NCBI GenBank assembly: GCA_963839525.1
Contig: CAWIVJ010000019.1
Coordinates: forward strand, 62,001-126,000
DNA from: CAWIVJ01 sp963839525
GTDB lineage: Bacteria > Cyanobacteriota > Vampirovibrionia > Gastranaerophilales > Gastranaerophilaceae
Direction: 5' to 3'
DNA: 64,000 nucleotides
Shown here: positions 34,913 through 43,634 of the stretch, piece by piece
Layout: each line of letters opens with the position of its first letter
How positions within the stretch are numbered: the first letter of the stretch is position 1
Notes under the pieces: model-generated
Told to the model about the DNA's origin: nothing
What the model saw: only the letters and a program-made list of their open reading frames with translations
Databases searched by the model: none
Translations under genes and position numbers: made by a program

Positions 34913-35500
34913 TCAATTTAGGATTTCAACAATTCCTGTTTCAAGATTATACTTTGCACCTACAAGTATAATTTCTTTTTCTTCTACTTTTTTTGCAAGA
35001 TATTCATCACGCTTCATTAAATCATCTATTTGATATTTAATATTTTCTTCTATTGCTTCATCAAGAAAATTTGCGCAATCTGGAGCTAAATTTTCGAATA
35101 CAGGGTAAATATGGCTTAAAAGAGCTTGTAAATTCTCGGACAATTCATTATATTTCATTGTTTTATAAGCCTTCAAAGCTGATTTCACAGCTTCGCAATT
35201 ATCATGTCCCAGTACCATTACCAATTTAACACCCAGGTTTTTAACGGCATACTCCAAGCTTCCCATTGTTTCTTTTGATAAGACATGTCCGGCTGTTCGT
35301 ATAATAAACAAATCACCTAAACCAACATCAAAAATTATTTCTACAGGAACCCTCGAATCAGAACAGGCGATTATGGCCGCAAAAGGATTCTGTCCGTCTA
35401 ATAAATTATTCCTCAATTCAGCGCTACGGTTTGGATGAATAGACTTATTTCGGGCAAACCTCTCATTTCCTTCAATTAATTTCCTTAAACTCTCTTGCAT
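34913..35500 (-). CDS. Beta-class carbonic anhydrase
   Basis: Interconverts CO2 and bicarbonate. Zinc ligands in ACSDSRVPVE and GHDNCEAVKSAL (His-x2-Cys); the family sequence FIIRTAGHV precedes. 195 residues, slightly short but complete. Starts right after the TPR-gene stop with a strong AGAGGGGG ribosome site, so the two are an operon. Likely supplies bicarbonate for carboxylases. Confidence 0.93.
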   Translation of the reverse strand: MQESLRKLIEGNERFARNKSIHPNRSAELRNNLLDGQNPFAAIIACSDSRVPVEIIFDVGLGDLFIIRTAGHVLSKETMGSLEYAVKNLGVKLVMVLGHDNCEAVKSALKAYKTMKYNELSENLQALLSHIYPVFENLAPDCANFLDEAIEENIKYQIDDLMKRDEYLAKKVEEKEIILVGAKYNLETGIVEILN

Positions 35501-36442
35501 TTACGCCCCCTCTTTTTGCAAAATAAAATCATCAAATTCTTTTTTAACTGCTTTTGGAGAAAAAGAAAGAGTTTTATAATTTTTCAGAGCAATTTTAAGC
35601 CCCTTTTCGTAACCTTTTAAATTCCCCTCCAATTTATAAATTCGGGCTAATATATAATATAAATCAGCTTTATACTGATTTTCTTTTATTGCGTTTTCTA
35701 TCAAACTTTTGGCTTCATCTAATTTATCAATCTTAATAAGAATCTTCGAATAAATTTTGTAAGCATCAATATCAGCAGGATTAAGTTCAATGGTTTTTTG
35801 CAAATTTTTCATCGCGGAATCAAAATTACCCTGTTCAAAATTAATTGAAGCAATATTAAAATAAGCCCAGCTATAATCCGGACAAAGTTCAATTACTTTA
35901 TTATATTTTTTGACCGCTAAATCTGTTTCATTCTTTTTGTTATAAAGATTTCCCAGATAAAAATGCGCAAAAATATCCATTCCGTTTAATTCAATAGTCT
36001 TTTCAAAAAATTTTATTGCGGTGTCATCTTCATTTTTTTTTGTAAAACAAACCCCCAGGTTAAAATAAGTATTTGAATCCTCTTTATCTATTTCTATAAC
36101 TTTGTAAAAAGTATCAATTGCTTCATCATATTTTTTTTCGTCTGTGTAAACAAGACCTAGATTATAATAGAAATCAGCTTCCTGAGGAGAAAGCTCAATT
36201 GCTTTAAGATAAGATTTTTCGGCCAAATCTAATTTTTTAAGTTTTTCATAAACTATACCTAAATTATAATAAAGACTTGCATCAGAGGGGAAAATTCCAA
36301 CTAAAAATAATAATTGTTTAAGAGATTCTTCGTTGAACCCGCTATCTAAAAGAAGAATGGCAAGTCTTCGCCTTGCTTGAAAATTTGACGAATCTTCTTT
36401 TAAAATTTGCTGAAGCTCTTTGATTTCTTCCATGTTCGGCAT
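35501..36442 (-). CDS. TPR-repeat protein
   Basis: 313 residues, about eight tetratricopeptide repeats from residue 30 on (repeating YYNLGxVYxxxKKxDLAxxxYxKAIEL pattern). No signal peptide, so a cytoplasmic scaffold. I chose ATG at 36442 with AAGGAAAAG upstream; the longer reading to 36523 would run into the divergent metF start. Upstream partner of the carbonic anhydrase. Partner proteins unknown. Confidence 0.85.
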   Translation of the reverse strand: MPNMEEIKELQQILKEDSSNFQARRRLAILLLDSGFNEESLKQLLFLVGIFPSDASLYYNLGIVYEKLKKLDLAEKSYLKAIELSPQEADFYYNLGLVYTDEKKYDEAIDTFYKVIEIDKEDSNTYFNLGVCFTKKNEDDTAIKFFEKTIELNGMDIFAHFYLGNLYNKKNETDLAVKKYNKVIELCPDYSWAYFNIASINFEQGNFDSAMKNLQKTIELNPADIDAYKIYSKILIKIDKLDEAKSLIENAIKENQYKADLYYILARIYKLEGNLKGYEKGLKIALKNYKTLSFSPKAVKKEFDDFILQKEGA

Positions 36443-36487
36443 TAACTTTTCCTTATAATTATTAAAGTATAACAAAATTTTAATACT

Positions 36488-36515
36488 TTTACAAACTATC
36501 GTTATATGGTAAACT
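36488..36515 (+). promoter_or_regulatory. metF promoter, apparently leaderless
   Basis: TTTACA (36488-36493), 16-bp spacer, TAAACT (36510-36515), then exactly 6 bases to the ATG at 36522. There is no SD before this ATG. Confidence 0.5.
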
Positions 36516-36521
36516 TTTATC

Positions 36522-37421
36522 ATGGTTTTAAAAGATGTTTATTTAGGAAACAAAGAACAAAGAAATAAAAATTTTTCTCAAAAGCTTCCTGTGGTTTCAT
36601 TTGAGGTTTTTCCGCCTAAAAATGATGTAGATGGAAGCAAATTAGAAAAACTATTAGAACATCTTAAAATTTTAAAAAAATACAATCCTGCTTTTGTTTC
36701 TTTAACTTACGGTGCGGGTGGAACAACACAAAATGCATCTTTTAATATGATTAAAAAAATTAAGAAAAATCTAGATTTAGACGTAATGCCTCATTACACT
36801 TGTGTAGGAAGCTCTAAAAAGCAGATTGAAAATTATTTGCAAGAAATTCAAAATTTAGGAATTAAGAGTATTTTAGCTCTTCGGGGTGATGTTCCTGAAG
36901 GAATGGAACAATTGCACTTTGATTTTAATTACGCAAATGAGCTTGTTGAATTTATAAAATCTAAAACGAACTTATCTGTTAGCGTTGCGGGATATCCTGA
37001 ATGTCATGTCGACTGCAGTGATTTATTCTTGGATTTAGAAAATCTGAAGAAAAAAGTTAATGCCGGGGCGGAAGTTATTTATACCCAAATGTTTTTTGAT
37101 AACGATAAATTTTTCTCTTTTGTACAATTGGTCAGAGATAAAGGTATAGAAGCTCCGATAATTCCGGGTATTTTACCAATAACAAACTTTAATCAGCTTG
37201 AGAGAATGTTATCAATGGCAAAAGTAACTGTACCTAAACCACTAATGTCTCGACTTGAAAAATATAAAGATAATCCTGAGGATATCAAAAAAATCGGAAT
37301 CGAATTTGCATCTTATCAATGCCAGCAATTAATGGATTCTGAAGTTAAAGGTTTACATTTTTATACCTTGAACACTTCTTCTTCTGTTGGTCAAATTTTG
37401 GAAAACCTTGGTGTAAGCTAA
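36522..37421 (+). CDS. metF: 5,10-methylenetetrahydrofolate reductase
   Basis: FAD enzyme reducing methylene-THF to methyl-THF for methionine synthesis. VSFEVFPPKND near residue 26, SLTYGAGGTTQ near 62, ALRGDVPEG near 120, VAGYPECH near 150 and AEVIYTQMFFDNDKF near 185 are all family motifs. 299 residues, standard length. Divergent from the TPR gene; overlaps the convergent gene at 37418 by 4 bases. Confidence 0.96.
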   Translation: MVLKDVYLGNKEQRNKNFSQKLPVVSFEVFPPKNDVDGSKLEKLLEHLKILKKYNPAFVSLTYGAGGTTQNASFNMIKKIKKNLDLDVMPHYTCVGSSKKQIENYLQEIQNLGIKSILALRGDVPEGMEQLHFDFNYANELVEFIKSKTNLSVSVAGYPECHVDCSDLFLDLENLKKKVNAGAEVIYTQMFFDNDKFFSFVQLVRDKGIEAPIIPGILPITNFNQLERMLSMAKVTVPKPLMSRLEKYKDNPEDIKKIGIEFASYQCQQLMDSEVKGLHFYTLNTSSSVGQILENLGVS

Positions 37422-38260
37422 TTTAGCTTATATCTCAAGACCGAATTTGAACCCTGACAAGAAACAAAAAGCATATTCCCATCAATATAAAGATAGTAAG
37501 GTTTTTTTACATCGCTTATCAAAACAGAAATCTCGCCAAATGGAGAAACTTTTAATATATTATCCTTGTTATAGTTCGCTATATACATATTATTTGATTT
37601 ATCCAGAACAAGTCCTATCGGACCGTTGATTTTGGAATCTTTTATATAGACTATTTTTTTATTATCCGGCGTAATTTTTGTAATTGTATTTGTATTAAAT
37701 TCTGCAACATAGATATTGCCTTCTTTATCAGAAGATATTCCTGTAGGTGCAGGAATATCTTTATAAACTCCGCTTGTTTGTTTTATATGGCTTTTTGAAG
37801 GTGATAAAAGAACCTTCTTGGGCTTAACAGAATCTAGTGAAAGATTCAATTGCGCGGCTAAAGCTCTAACTTCAACTGCTCTGGCACACGTTGGAGGAAT
37901 AATACTTAAATAGGTTTTGGCTTTTTGAAACTCGCCTAATTTATAGCTTAACCAAGCTGCCTTATAAACAGAATCGTAATCATCGGGTTTTCTTACAATT
38001 ATTTGTTTAAATACAGTCAAAGCAGCATCATACTGTTGTAAATATTCTAAAACAGAACCTAAATTATAATAAGCATCTATATAATCAGGTTCTAATCTTA
38101 TTGCTGTTCTGAAAGCACCTATTGCTTTATCGTATTGTCCTGTTTTATAATAATCAATACCTTGATTATACTGCAGCATTGCTTCAGTACGGACTTCTCT
38201 TGCATAAGTCTGAAAAGTCGTTAAAAATAAAATAATAAGTAAAATAAGTATTTTTTTCAT
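37418..38260 (-). CDS. Exported TPR plus NHL-like beta-propeller protein
   Basis: 280 residues. Signal peptide (MKKILILLIILFLTTFQTYA), three TPRs (about 25-130: YYKTGQYDKAIGAFRTAIRLEP, YYNLGSVLEYLQQYDAAL), then a partial NHL/six-bladed-propeller segment (about 165-280) with PAPTGISSDKEGNIYVAE and GPIGLVLDKSNNMYIANYNKDNI. Only about three blades are present, so it may pair with another protein or be truncated. Periplasmic or surface scaffold; function unknown. Confidence 0.8.
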   Translation of the reverse strand: MKKILILLIILFLTTFQTYAREVRTEAMLQYNQGIDYYKTGQYDKAIGAFRTAIRLEPDYIDAYYNLGSVLEYLQQYDAALTVFKQIIVRKPDDYDSVYKAAWLSYKLGEFQKAKTYLSIIPPTCARAVEVRALAAQLNLSLDSVKPKKVLLSPSKSHIKQTSGVYKDIPAPTGISSDKEGNIYVAEFNTNTITKITPDNKKIVYIKDSKINGPIGLVLDKSNNMYIANYNKDNILKVSPFGEISVLISDVKKPYYLYIDGNMLFVSCQGSNSVLRYKLN

Positions 38261-38429
38261 TTTTTATATCTTTTTAAATTTTACCAATAGCAGAGTTAAA
38301 AACAAAGAATTATTACAAAATATAAACCTCTTTACAGGATCTTACAATAGGTCAAGTTCCTGTTATAATAGCTCAGGTGGAGGTAATAAATAAGAATAGA
38401 TATATAAAAGGTTTCTCAATTTAATCCGA
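38261..38429 (+). promoter_or_regulatory. Orphan promoter-like and SD-like sequence without an open reading frame
   Basis: TTACAA, 16 bp, TATAAT (ending about 38361), then TGGAGG about 20 bases later, followed by in-frame stops (TAATAAATAAG). It looks like the start of a gene whose body is lost, or a short transcript. The rest of this 169-base gap is AT-rich and featureless. Confidence 0.3.
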
Positions 38430-40316
38430 TTACTGAATTTCTTTTAGCCGCTCAATTAAATCTTTATGTTTATTTTTGAACTCTTCGCCTCTGGTCTCAA
38501 CTGCAATTTGCAAAACTAAAGGTAGATTAAGTGCTTTATTATTTCTGAGATTTTCTGCAAAAACTTCTTCAAAATTGTTAGGAAGTCTTAAACTCCAGTT
38601 TTTGTCGCTTGAAGTTCCGGGAACATTATAAATCTCCTTTATTCCAAAATAATCAGTAAAAAATATTTGTATATTTTCTGCTTCGCAGGCAAAAAGCTCT
38701 GCCAACTTGGTTTGAGCCAAAAAATCAGCATCGTTTGTTAGTCTTACAATAATATCATCTTTATTTTCTGCATCAGGATAGACATCTTCAACAAGATTTT
38801 TTGCATGCAGGTACCCTTCGTGAGTATGAATCAATTCATCAGCCCACATAGAAACAGGTTTGTTGTCATGAGTTCCCGCCATTACCCAACTCCTATTTAC
38901 AATATTTTTACCTCTGTAAGGATGTTCAGCCATTTTAGGATCAACAAATTGGGTTAACTTCATTCCCAGTAAGTCATATTTTTTCATAACAGCTTCTACA
39001 GGACTAGTTAAAGTTCCTAAATCCTCACATACAATAGCATCGTTATCAAGGCCTTCTTCTTTAGCTGCTGCAATAACTACCTTCTCAATCAATCTCCCAT
39101 AAAGTTTAATCTGTTTTTCACTAAGTTTTTTAACCCTTAGTTCCTTATCGGCTCCGACTTCATAATTTAAATCATCTTTTGTTGCAATAGCATACTTTGA
39201 AAGTTCAGGATGTTCAGGGGATGAGTATAGCCTCCCTGCACCTTCTTCTATTTTTGGCTTTTTGCCGGATTTGTAAATCCATGGATCAATAAGCCCTACA
39301 ATATGATCAATTCTTACTCCACCCGGATTCTCCCTGAACATTTTTTTAAACAAGGCTTTCATTAATTCTCCGCCTTCACCTAAAGTTCCGTTTGCATTAA
39401 AAAGTTTTTCAGGATCCATAACAGGAAAACCCCAGGCTTGCCCGTCTGCAGAAAAATAATCAGGAGGACAGCCGAGAAACCATCCTTCTAAAAATAATGA
39501 CTGGTAAGCCCATATATCACGGTCAGAAAACGCAACTTGCCTGTCTGCTATCATTTTTATTTTACGTGATAAAGCATATTTTTTAGTTTCTCCCATTTGT
39601 TTACATGCTACGAATTGACAAAAGGTATAAAAATCAACCTCATCAGCATATTTTTTTTCAATTTCCTTGATTCGCCTTTCAAACTCTTTTTTTTGCTCTT
39701 TAGATTTAGGGTTAAAAAGATTTTTATCCGTTTCAGATTTCCAAAGAGGCCAATAATCATTGCCATGTTCTATAGAAAGTGCCTCATAAAGTGCATCCTT
39801 TTCCAGCCAAAAACTATTTTCTTTTTTGTATTTTTTAAAATCTTTTTTAAATACTTTTGCTTTTTTAAAATTTTCATAAGCCTCTTTTAAAGCTCTTTGA
39901 TAAGCCTTGCAAACATAAGCATATGCTGTTTTATTCTTATTTTTATTGGGGTTATTTTCAATGGTCTCCTGAAATGTTTTTTCAGATAAAATATTTTTAC
40001 AGGAAGAAGTAGTTAATTCTTTTAAATTAATAAAAAGAATATTATTTGAAAAAATCGTACTCGTATAAGGCGAATTATCATTACACTTTGTCTTTCCTGC
40101 AGGTCCAAGCTGAATAACATTAAAAGACCCTGAAACAAAATCAATCAGTTTCTTACCGCCGGAAGAATTTACACTTCCAAAACCTGTATCTTCATTTATT
40201 TCAGAAGGAAAACTGTTTGAATGAATAATAATTGCTAAATGTTTTTTACCAAGAATTTTTAAAGTTTCCTGAATAACGTTTTTAGGGGCTTTTTTGTCTA
40301 ATATCTTGCAACTCAT
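38430..40316 (-). CDS. malQ: 4-alpha-glucanotransferase (amylomaltase)
   Basis: GH77 enzyme transferring maltodextrin chains; acts in glycogen/maltodextrin turnover. 628 residues. Catalytic nucleophile region GVRIDHIVGLIDPW, acid/base ICEDLGTLTSPVEAVMKKY and the transition-state Asp in MAGTHDNKPVSMW are all present. N-terminal stretch has GPAGKTKCNDNSPYTST in place of the usual PTSYGDSPYQ. Start ATG at 40316 with AGGAG. No other glycogen genes in the window. An intrinsic terminator lies about 130 bases upstream on the same strand. Confidence 0.93.
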   Translation of the reverse strand: MSCKILDKKAPKNVIQETLKILGKKHLAIIIHSNSFPSEINEDTGFGSVNSSGGKKLIDFVSGSFNVIQLGPAGKTKCNDNSPYTSTIFSNNILFINLKELTTSSCKNILSEKTFQETIENNPNKNKNKTAYAYVCKAYQRALKEAYENFKKAKVFKKDFKKYKKENSFWLEKDALYEALSIEHGNDYWPLWKSETDKNLFNPKSKEQKKEFERRIKEIEKKYADEVDFYTFCQFVACKQMGETKKYALSRKIKMIADRQVAFSDRDIWAYQSLFLEGWFLGCPPDYFSADGQAWGFPVMDPEKLFNANGTLGEGGELMKALFKKMFRENPGGVRIDHIVGLIDPWIYKSGKKPKIEEGAGRLYSSPEHPELSKYAIATKDDLNYEVGADKELRVKKLSEKQIKLYGRLIEKVVIAAAKEEGLDNDAIVCEDLGTLTSPVEAVMKKYDLLGMKLTQFVDPKMAEHPYRGKNIVNRSWVMAGTHDNKPVSMWADELIHTHEGYLHAKNLVEDVYPDAENKDDIIVRLTNDADFLAQTKLAELFACEAENIQIFFTDYFGIKEIYNVPGTSSDKNWSLRLPNNFEEVFAENLRNNKALNLPLVLQIAVETRGEEFKNKHKDLIERLKEIQ

Positions 40317-40437
40317 TTTAAACTCCTGATTTTGACCACCTTCCTTAAGATTTTATCATGCAAAGAAAAATATACAATATATATTAAAATAGTCTTTTAT
40401 AATTACTGCTAAGCCTTTCAGTTACTGTCTATTAAAG

Positions 40438-40461
40438 TAAAAAAAAGGGCCTGATGGCCCT
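40438..40461 (-). terminator. Intrinsic terminator on the minus strand upstream of malQ
   Basis: Stem AGGGCC / GGCCCT with a 4-base loop, followed on the minus strand by eight T. It reads only leftwards, toward malQ. No minus-strand gene lies between it and the plus-strand small gene at 40792, so it must end a non-coding RNA or a conditional leader of malQ. Confidence 0.8.
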
Positions 40462-40698
40462 GTTGGAATTAAGAATAGCTGGAAGTATGAAAAAGATTTA
40501 CTCATATTTAACGTAATAAATAACATTTTTACAATTAATCAGTTGTACTATATTTTTAAAAATCACATTACCTAATATAACTAATTCGTTAATAACATAA
40601 AGTCCAATAACCGACAAAATAAGTGTATTTTAGGCACTTAATACAAAGCCCAACATTAACGGCATTTTACGTGCTTAACATTTTGTAATACTTAGGGG
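40462..40698 (-). ncRNA. Candidate small RNA or malQ leader ending at the terminator at 40438
   Basis: The 475-base gap 40317-40791 has no supportable minus-strand gene of normal size. Minus-strand promoter-like pairs exist, for example TTGTCG, 17 bp, TATTAA (-10 near 40589-40594) and TTGTAA, 17 bp, TTAAAT. A small 28-codon frame starts at an ATG at about 40503 and overlaps the hairpin. If transcription starts near 40583, the RNA would be about 140 nt. Not similar to 6S, tmRNA or RNase P as far as I can tell. Confidence 0.35.
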
Positions 40699-40727
40699 TT
40701 GACAAAATTAAGTTTATAGTGCATAAT
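40699..40727 (+). promoter_or_regulatory. Near-consensus promoter for the small gene at 40792
   Basis: TTGACA (40699-40704), 17-bp spacer, CATAAT (40722-40727); the best sigma-70-type promoter seen in the window. The start would be near 40734, and AAGTGT-ATATAAA-ACACTT (40742-40760) forms a hairpin at the very 5' end. A similar AAGTG..CACTT pair sits upstream at 40621-40639. Confidence 0.8.
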
Positions 40728-40791
40728 GAAAATGTAATATGAAGTGTATATAAAACACTTAATTAGTCCCAAATCCTCAAGGAGGTGTATT

Positions 40792-41049
40792 ATGAAAGTT
40801 AATTCTATAAATCTAAACAAACCATATAATTTAATATCTTTTAAAAAGGATCAGGCAAAAGAAACTGTTAATTACCAAAAGTCTTTTCCAACAACTATTC
40901 CTGCGGATACTACTCAATTTAAAAGCAAGATAAAACCTGATAATTCTCCTTTTACAAAGTTTGCCAAGTTCTTCAATAACTTCTTTGCAGAACCCAAATA
41001 CACACCAAGTATGGAAGAATTATTTGAAAGAAGCCCTTACATACTTTAA
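40792..41049 (+). CDS. Small hypothetical protein with ISF motif
   Basis: 85 residues. MKVNSINLNKPYNLISFKKD: a short polar N-terminus with an ISF motif shared with other unknowns here. The rest is Pro/Thr/Lys-rich and disordered (TTIPADTTQFKSKIKPDNSPF) with an amphipathic FTKFAKFFNNFF helix and an acidic end. Strong AAGGAGGTG ribosome site and the best promoter in the window suggest high expression. Overlaps convergent ribD by 4 bases. Function unknown. Confidence 0.75.
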   Translation: MKVNSINLNKPYNLISFKKDQAKETVNYQKSFPTTIPADTTQFKSKIKPDNSPFTKFAKFFNNFFAEPKYTPSMEELFERSPYIL

Positions 41050-42134
41050 TTTCTGGAGTAAGTAACTAAAATATCAGGCTTAAAATCAGCAATACCTTCA
41101 AATTTAAAATTTAAAGTGTTGCTGATTTTTTCTGTATCTCTTCCTTCAAATGCATTTATTCCTTGCTTATCTCCTAAGATTTTTGGTGCAATAAACTGAT
41201 AAATTTTATCGGCAAAACCAAGTGAAACTACTTCTCCATTGAGCTTTCCGCCAGCCTCTATAAGTATGCTTTTAATTCCTAAACCAAATATTTTGTTTAG
41301 TAAATACTCTAAATCCAGCTTATAATTGTAACTTGGACACTTAATTACGGTTAAATGCTTAGGAAGAGCTGTTAAATTAGCTTCGTCAATATCCTTATCA
41401 ACAACAATATAGGTCTTTTCACCTGAATCATTATAAATTTTCGAACTAAAATCTGTTTTTAAATCTCTATCCATTATTATTTTTTTTGTTTTTTTCCCGT
41501 TTTTCATATTACAATTCATAGACGGATTATCTTTAATAATTGTTGAACTTGTTGTTAATATTGCATCATACCGATTTCTGATTTTTTGGACTTCATCCCG
41601 TGCTTTTTCAGAGGTAATCCATTTTGAAGAGCCGGTTTTTGTTGCAATTTTACCATCCAGTGTTGTTGCTGTTTTTATTGCAACAAAACAAGCTTTTTGT
41701 GTCATGTTTTTTATAAAAACTTCATTTAATTTTACTGCTTCATCGTGTAAAATATTTTCTATTACTTCTATTCCCGCTTTTTTGCATTTTTCTACCCCTT
41801 TTCCTGAAACAATAGGATTTGGGTCTCGCATTGCTATTACAAGTCTTTTTATTCCTTTTTTAATTATTAAATCTGTACAGGGAGGTGTTTTGCCAAAATG
41901 TACACAAGGTTCAAGATTTACAATTAAAGTAGCACCCTGAGCAGATTTATCTAATTTATTAAGAGCCTGAGCTTCCGCATGCAGTTCTCCATAAGCACTG
42001 TGAAATCCTGTTGAAATTTCTTTTCCGTTTTTATCAAGTACAACACAACCTACAAGAGGATTTGGTGATGTTTTACCCTCCCCCTTAAGTGCAAGCTTTA
42101 TGCATTTTTTCATATATTTTTCATAAATTTTCAT
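41046..42134 (-). CDS. ribD: Bifunctional riboflavin biosynthesis deaminase/reductase
   Basis: N-terminal deaminase (about 1-145) with zinc motif HAEAQAL and PCVHFGKTPPCTD; C-terminal reductase (about 150-360) with TTLDGKIATKTGSSKWITSE and a substrate loop ending ILIEAGGKLNGE. 362 residues. The other rib genes are not in the window. It starts 10 bases after the acetyltransferase-like gene and has no visible SD, so it may depend on coupling. Confidence 0.95.
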   Translation of the reverse strand: MKIYEKYMKKCIKLALKGEGKTSPNPLVGCVVLDKNGKEISTGFHSAYGELHAEAQALNKLDKSAQGATLIVNLEPCVHFGKTPPCTDLIIKKGIKRLVIAMRDPNPIVSGKGVEKCKKAGIEVIENILHDEAVKLNEVFIKNMTQKACFVAIKTATTLDGKIATKTGSSKWITSEKARDEVQKIRNRYDAILTTSSTIIKDNPSMNCNMKNGKKTKKIIMDRDLKTDFSSKIYNDSGEKTYIVVDKDIDEANLTALPKHLTVIKCPSYNYKLDLEYLLNKIFGLGIKSILIEAGGKLNGEVVSLGFADKIYQFIAPKILGDKQGINAFEGRDTEKISNTLNFKFEGIADFKPDILVTYSRN

Positions 42135-42144
42135 AATTTTTAAA

Positions 42145-43134
42145 TTAAAACACCGGTTTTTCGTTTACTTCATTAAACATAATAATCTTGCGTGCAGATT
42201 GAGGCTCTTTTATTACTTTATAGAAATCTTTTACCAATACCAGCTGGTTCTGCATACAAACAGCTTCTTTTTCTGCTAGATATTTTTCAAGACTTTCAGC
42301 TGTAACTGTATATTTTTTTACTTTTACAAAAAGATAGAAATCTTTTTTTCTTTTTAAAATCTGATTAACCGTAAAATTCAAAATATCATCCCAAGAATAA
42401 TCGTGCCATGGAGACGTTGTAATATCAAGTATATAATTCAAATTATCAGTTGTTTTAATTGAAAAATATGCTTTAATAGTTTTAAGGTTTTCATCCTCAA
42501 TTACATACTTAAATTTGCAGTCATCTTTTAATCCTTTAAAAAAAGGCTCTAGATATTCATTTTTTGTTCTGGAAATCGAATATTTAAAATGTGTAATAAC
42601 AGAATCATTAAAAAGCATTGCTGCAGCCTGAGCATCGGAATTTTTAAAAGGTCTGAAGAAAGTATCATCCTTTTGAGAGAATCTTATGTTGTTCATTTTC
42701 CACAATTGCTCTGAAGAGCATTGTCTAAATCCGCATCCTTCAATAAACAGGTACAACAATTCATTATATGAGTCGTCAATTTGAGTTATGAATGAAGAAG
42801 CTCCTTTTGCACCATACTTTGAAATTATAAATTCAATTAATTGTTTTCCTGCATTAAAATAATCCTGTTCTAAAAAAAGCCTGCTTATATTTATTTTATA
42901 AGGATTTCCATAGGTAGGAACAAGGGTTAGTGCTCCTATAATAGATTTATCTTCTTCTATAACATAGGATTCAGGTGAAAATTTTAAACTTAAAGGCAAT
43001 AATTCATGGAAAACATTAAAAGGAGAATTCATAAATACTTTTGTGGAATAATTTATCGCATCTGTACTTAAAAAAGAAATCATTTTTTTTAGTTTGAATT
43101 TATCAAAATAATTTGCTTTTCGAATCCTTACCAT
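42145..43134 (-). CDS. GNAT-like acetyltransferase, hypothetical
   Basis: 329 residues in two similar GNAT-like halves: residues 1-140 (RIRKANYFDKFKLKKMISFL, then VIEEDKSIIGALTLVPTY) and 155-329 (FFRPFKNSDAQAAAMLFNDS, YVIEDENLKTIKAYFSIKT). The pattern fits a duplicated GNAT fold, but the Q/RxxGxG/A acetyl-CoA loop is not recognisable. No partner known; co-directional with ribD. SD GAGGAA before ATG at 43134. Confidence 0.65.
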   Translation of the reverse strand: MVRIRKANYFDKFKLKKMISFLSTDAINYSTKVFMNSPFNVFHELLPLSLKFSPESYVIEEDKSIIGALTLVPTYGNPYKINISRLFLEQDYFNAGKQLIEFIISKYGAKGASSFITQIDDSYNELLYLFIEGCGFRQCSSEQLWKMNNIRFSQKDDTFFRPFKNSDAQAAAMLFNDSVITHFKYSISRTKNEYLEPFFKGLKDDCKFKYVIEDENLKTIKAYFSIKTTDNLNYILDITTSPWHDYSWDDILNFTVNQILKRKKDFYLFVKVKKYTVTAESLEKYLAEKEAVCMQNQLVLVKDFYKVIKEPQSARKIIMFNEVNEKPVF

Positions 43135-43351
43135 TATTTTTCCTCAAGTTTCTTACAATAAAAACAAAATTTCTTTTCGTGCATAACAGTATAATACCGT
43201 GTTTTCAGAATTTATGCAATTTATAATGAAATATTTTTGTAAACTTTTAATAAAATAAGTCTCATGGCTACTAGCTTTTATTTTATTTATCTCTTAAAGT
43301 GATGGAAATATTTAAAATATAACACTTCCCCAAGCAAAATGGAGCACAAAT

Positions 43352-43582
43352 ATGAATGGTCAAAGAGTAAGTGAATTTATGTCACGTGAAATTTGCGTGG
43401 AAAAAAATGCTAAAAACAAATTTATGAGTATTTTTGTCTATCCCCAGAATGATGCCCGAGAAATTGCAAGAATTATGACAGATATAAGGATTGACTGTCT
43501 GCCTGTTTTATTCAGTCCATGGAACAAAAAATTAGTCGGTTTTATTGAACTTAGTAAGATAAGAGTATTTTTAAACGATTAA
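43352..43582 (+). CDS. Small single-CBS-motif protein
   Basis: 76 residues. VSEFMSREICVEKNAKNKF and ARIMTDIRIDCLPVLFSPWNKKLVGFIELSKI resemble one CBS motif with its N-terminal MSxxxxxV.. start and the DCLPVL..LvGfi core. Free single-CBS proteins usually dimerise to bind adenine nucleotides. ATGGAG ribosome site. Stands alone in a 500-base region between convergent and divergent genes. Confidence 0.7.
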   Translation: MNGQRVSEFMSREICVEKNAKNKFMSIFVYPQNDAREIARIMTDIRIDCLPVLFSPWNKKLVGFIELSKIRVFLND

Positions 43583-43634
43583 TCTCAAAATACTAAAAAA
43601 CTTTAACAAAATTTGCAGATTATCCTATTCATTT

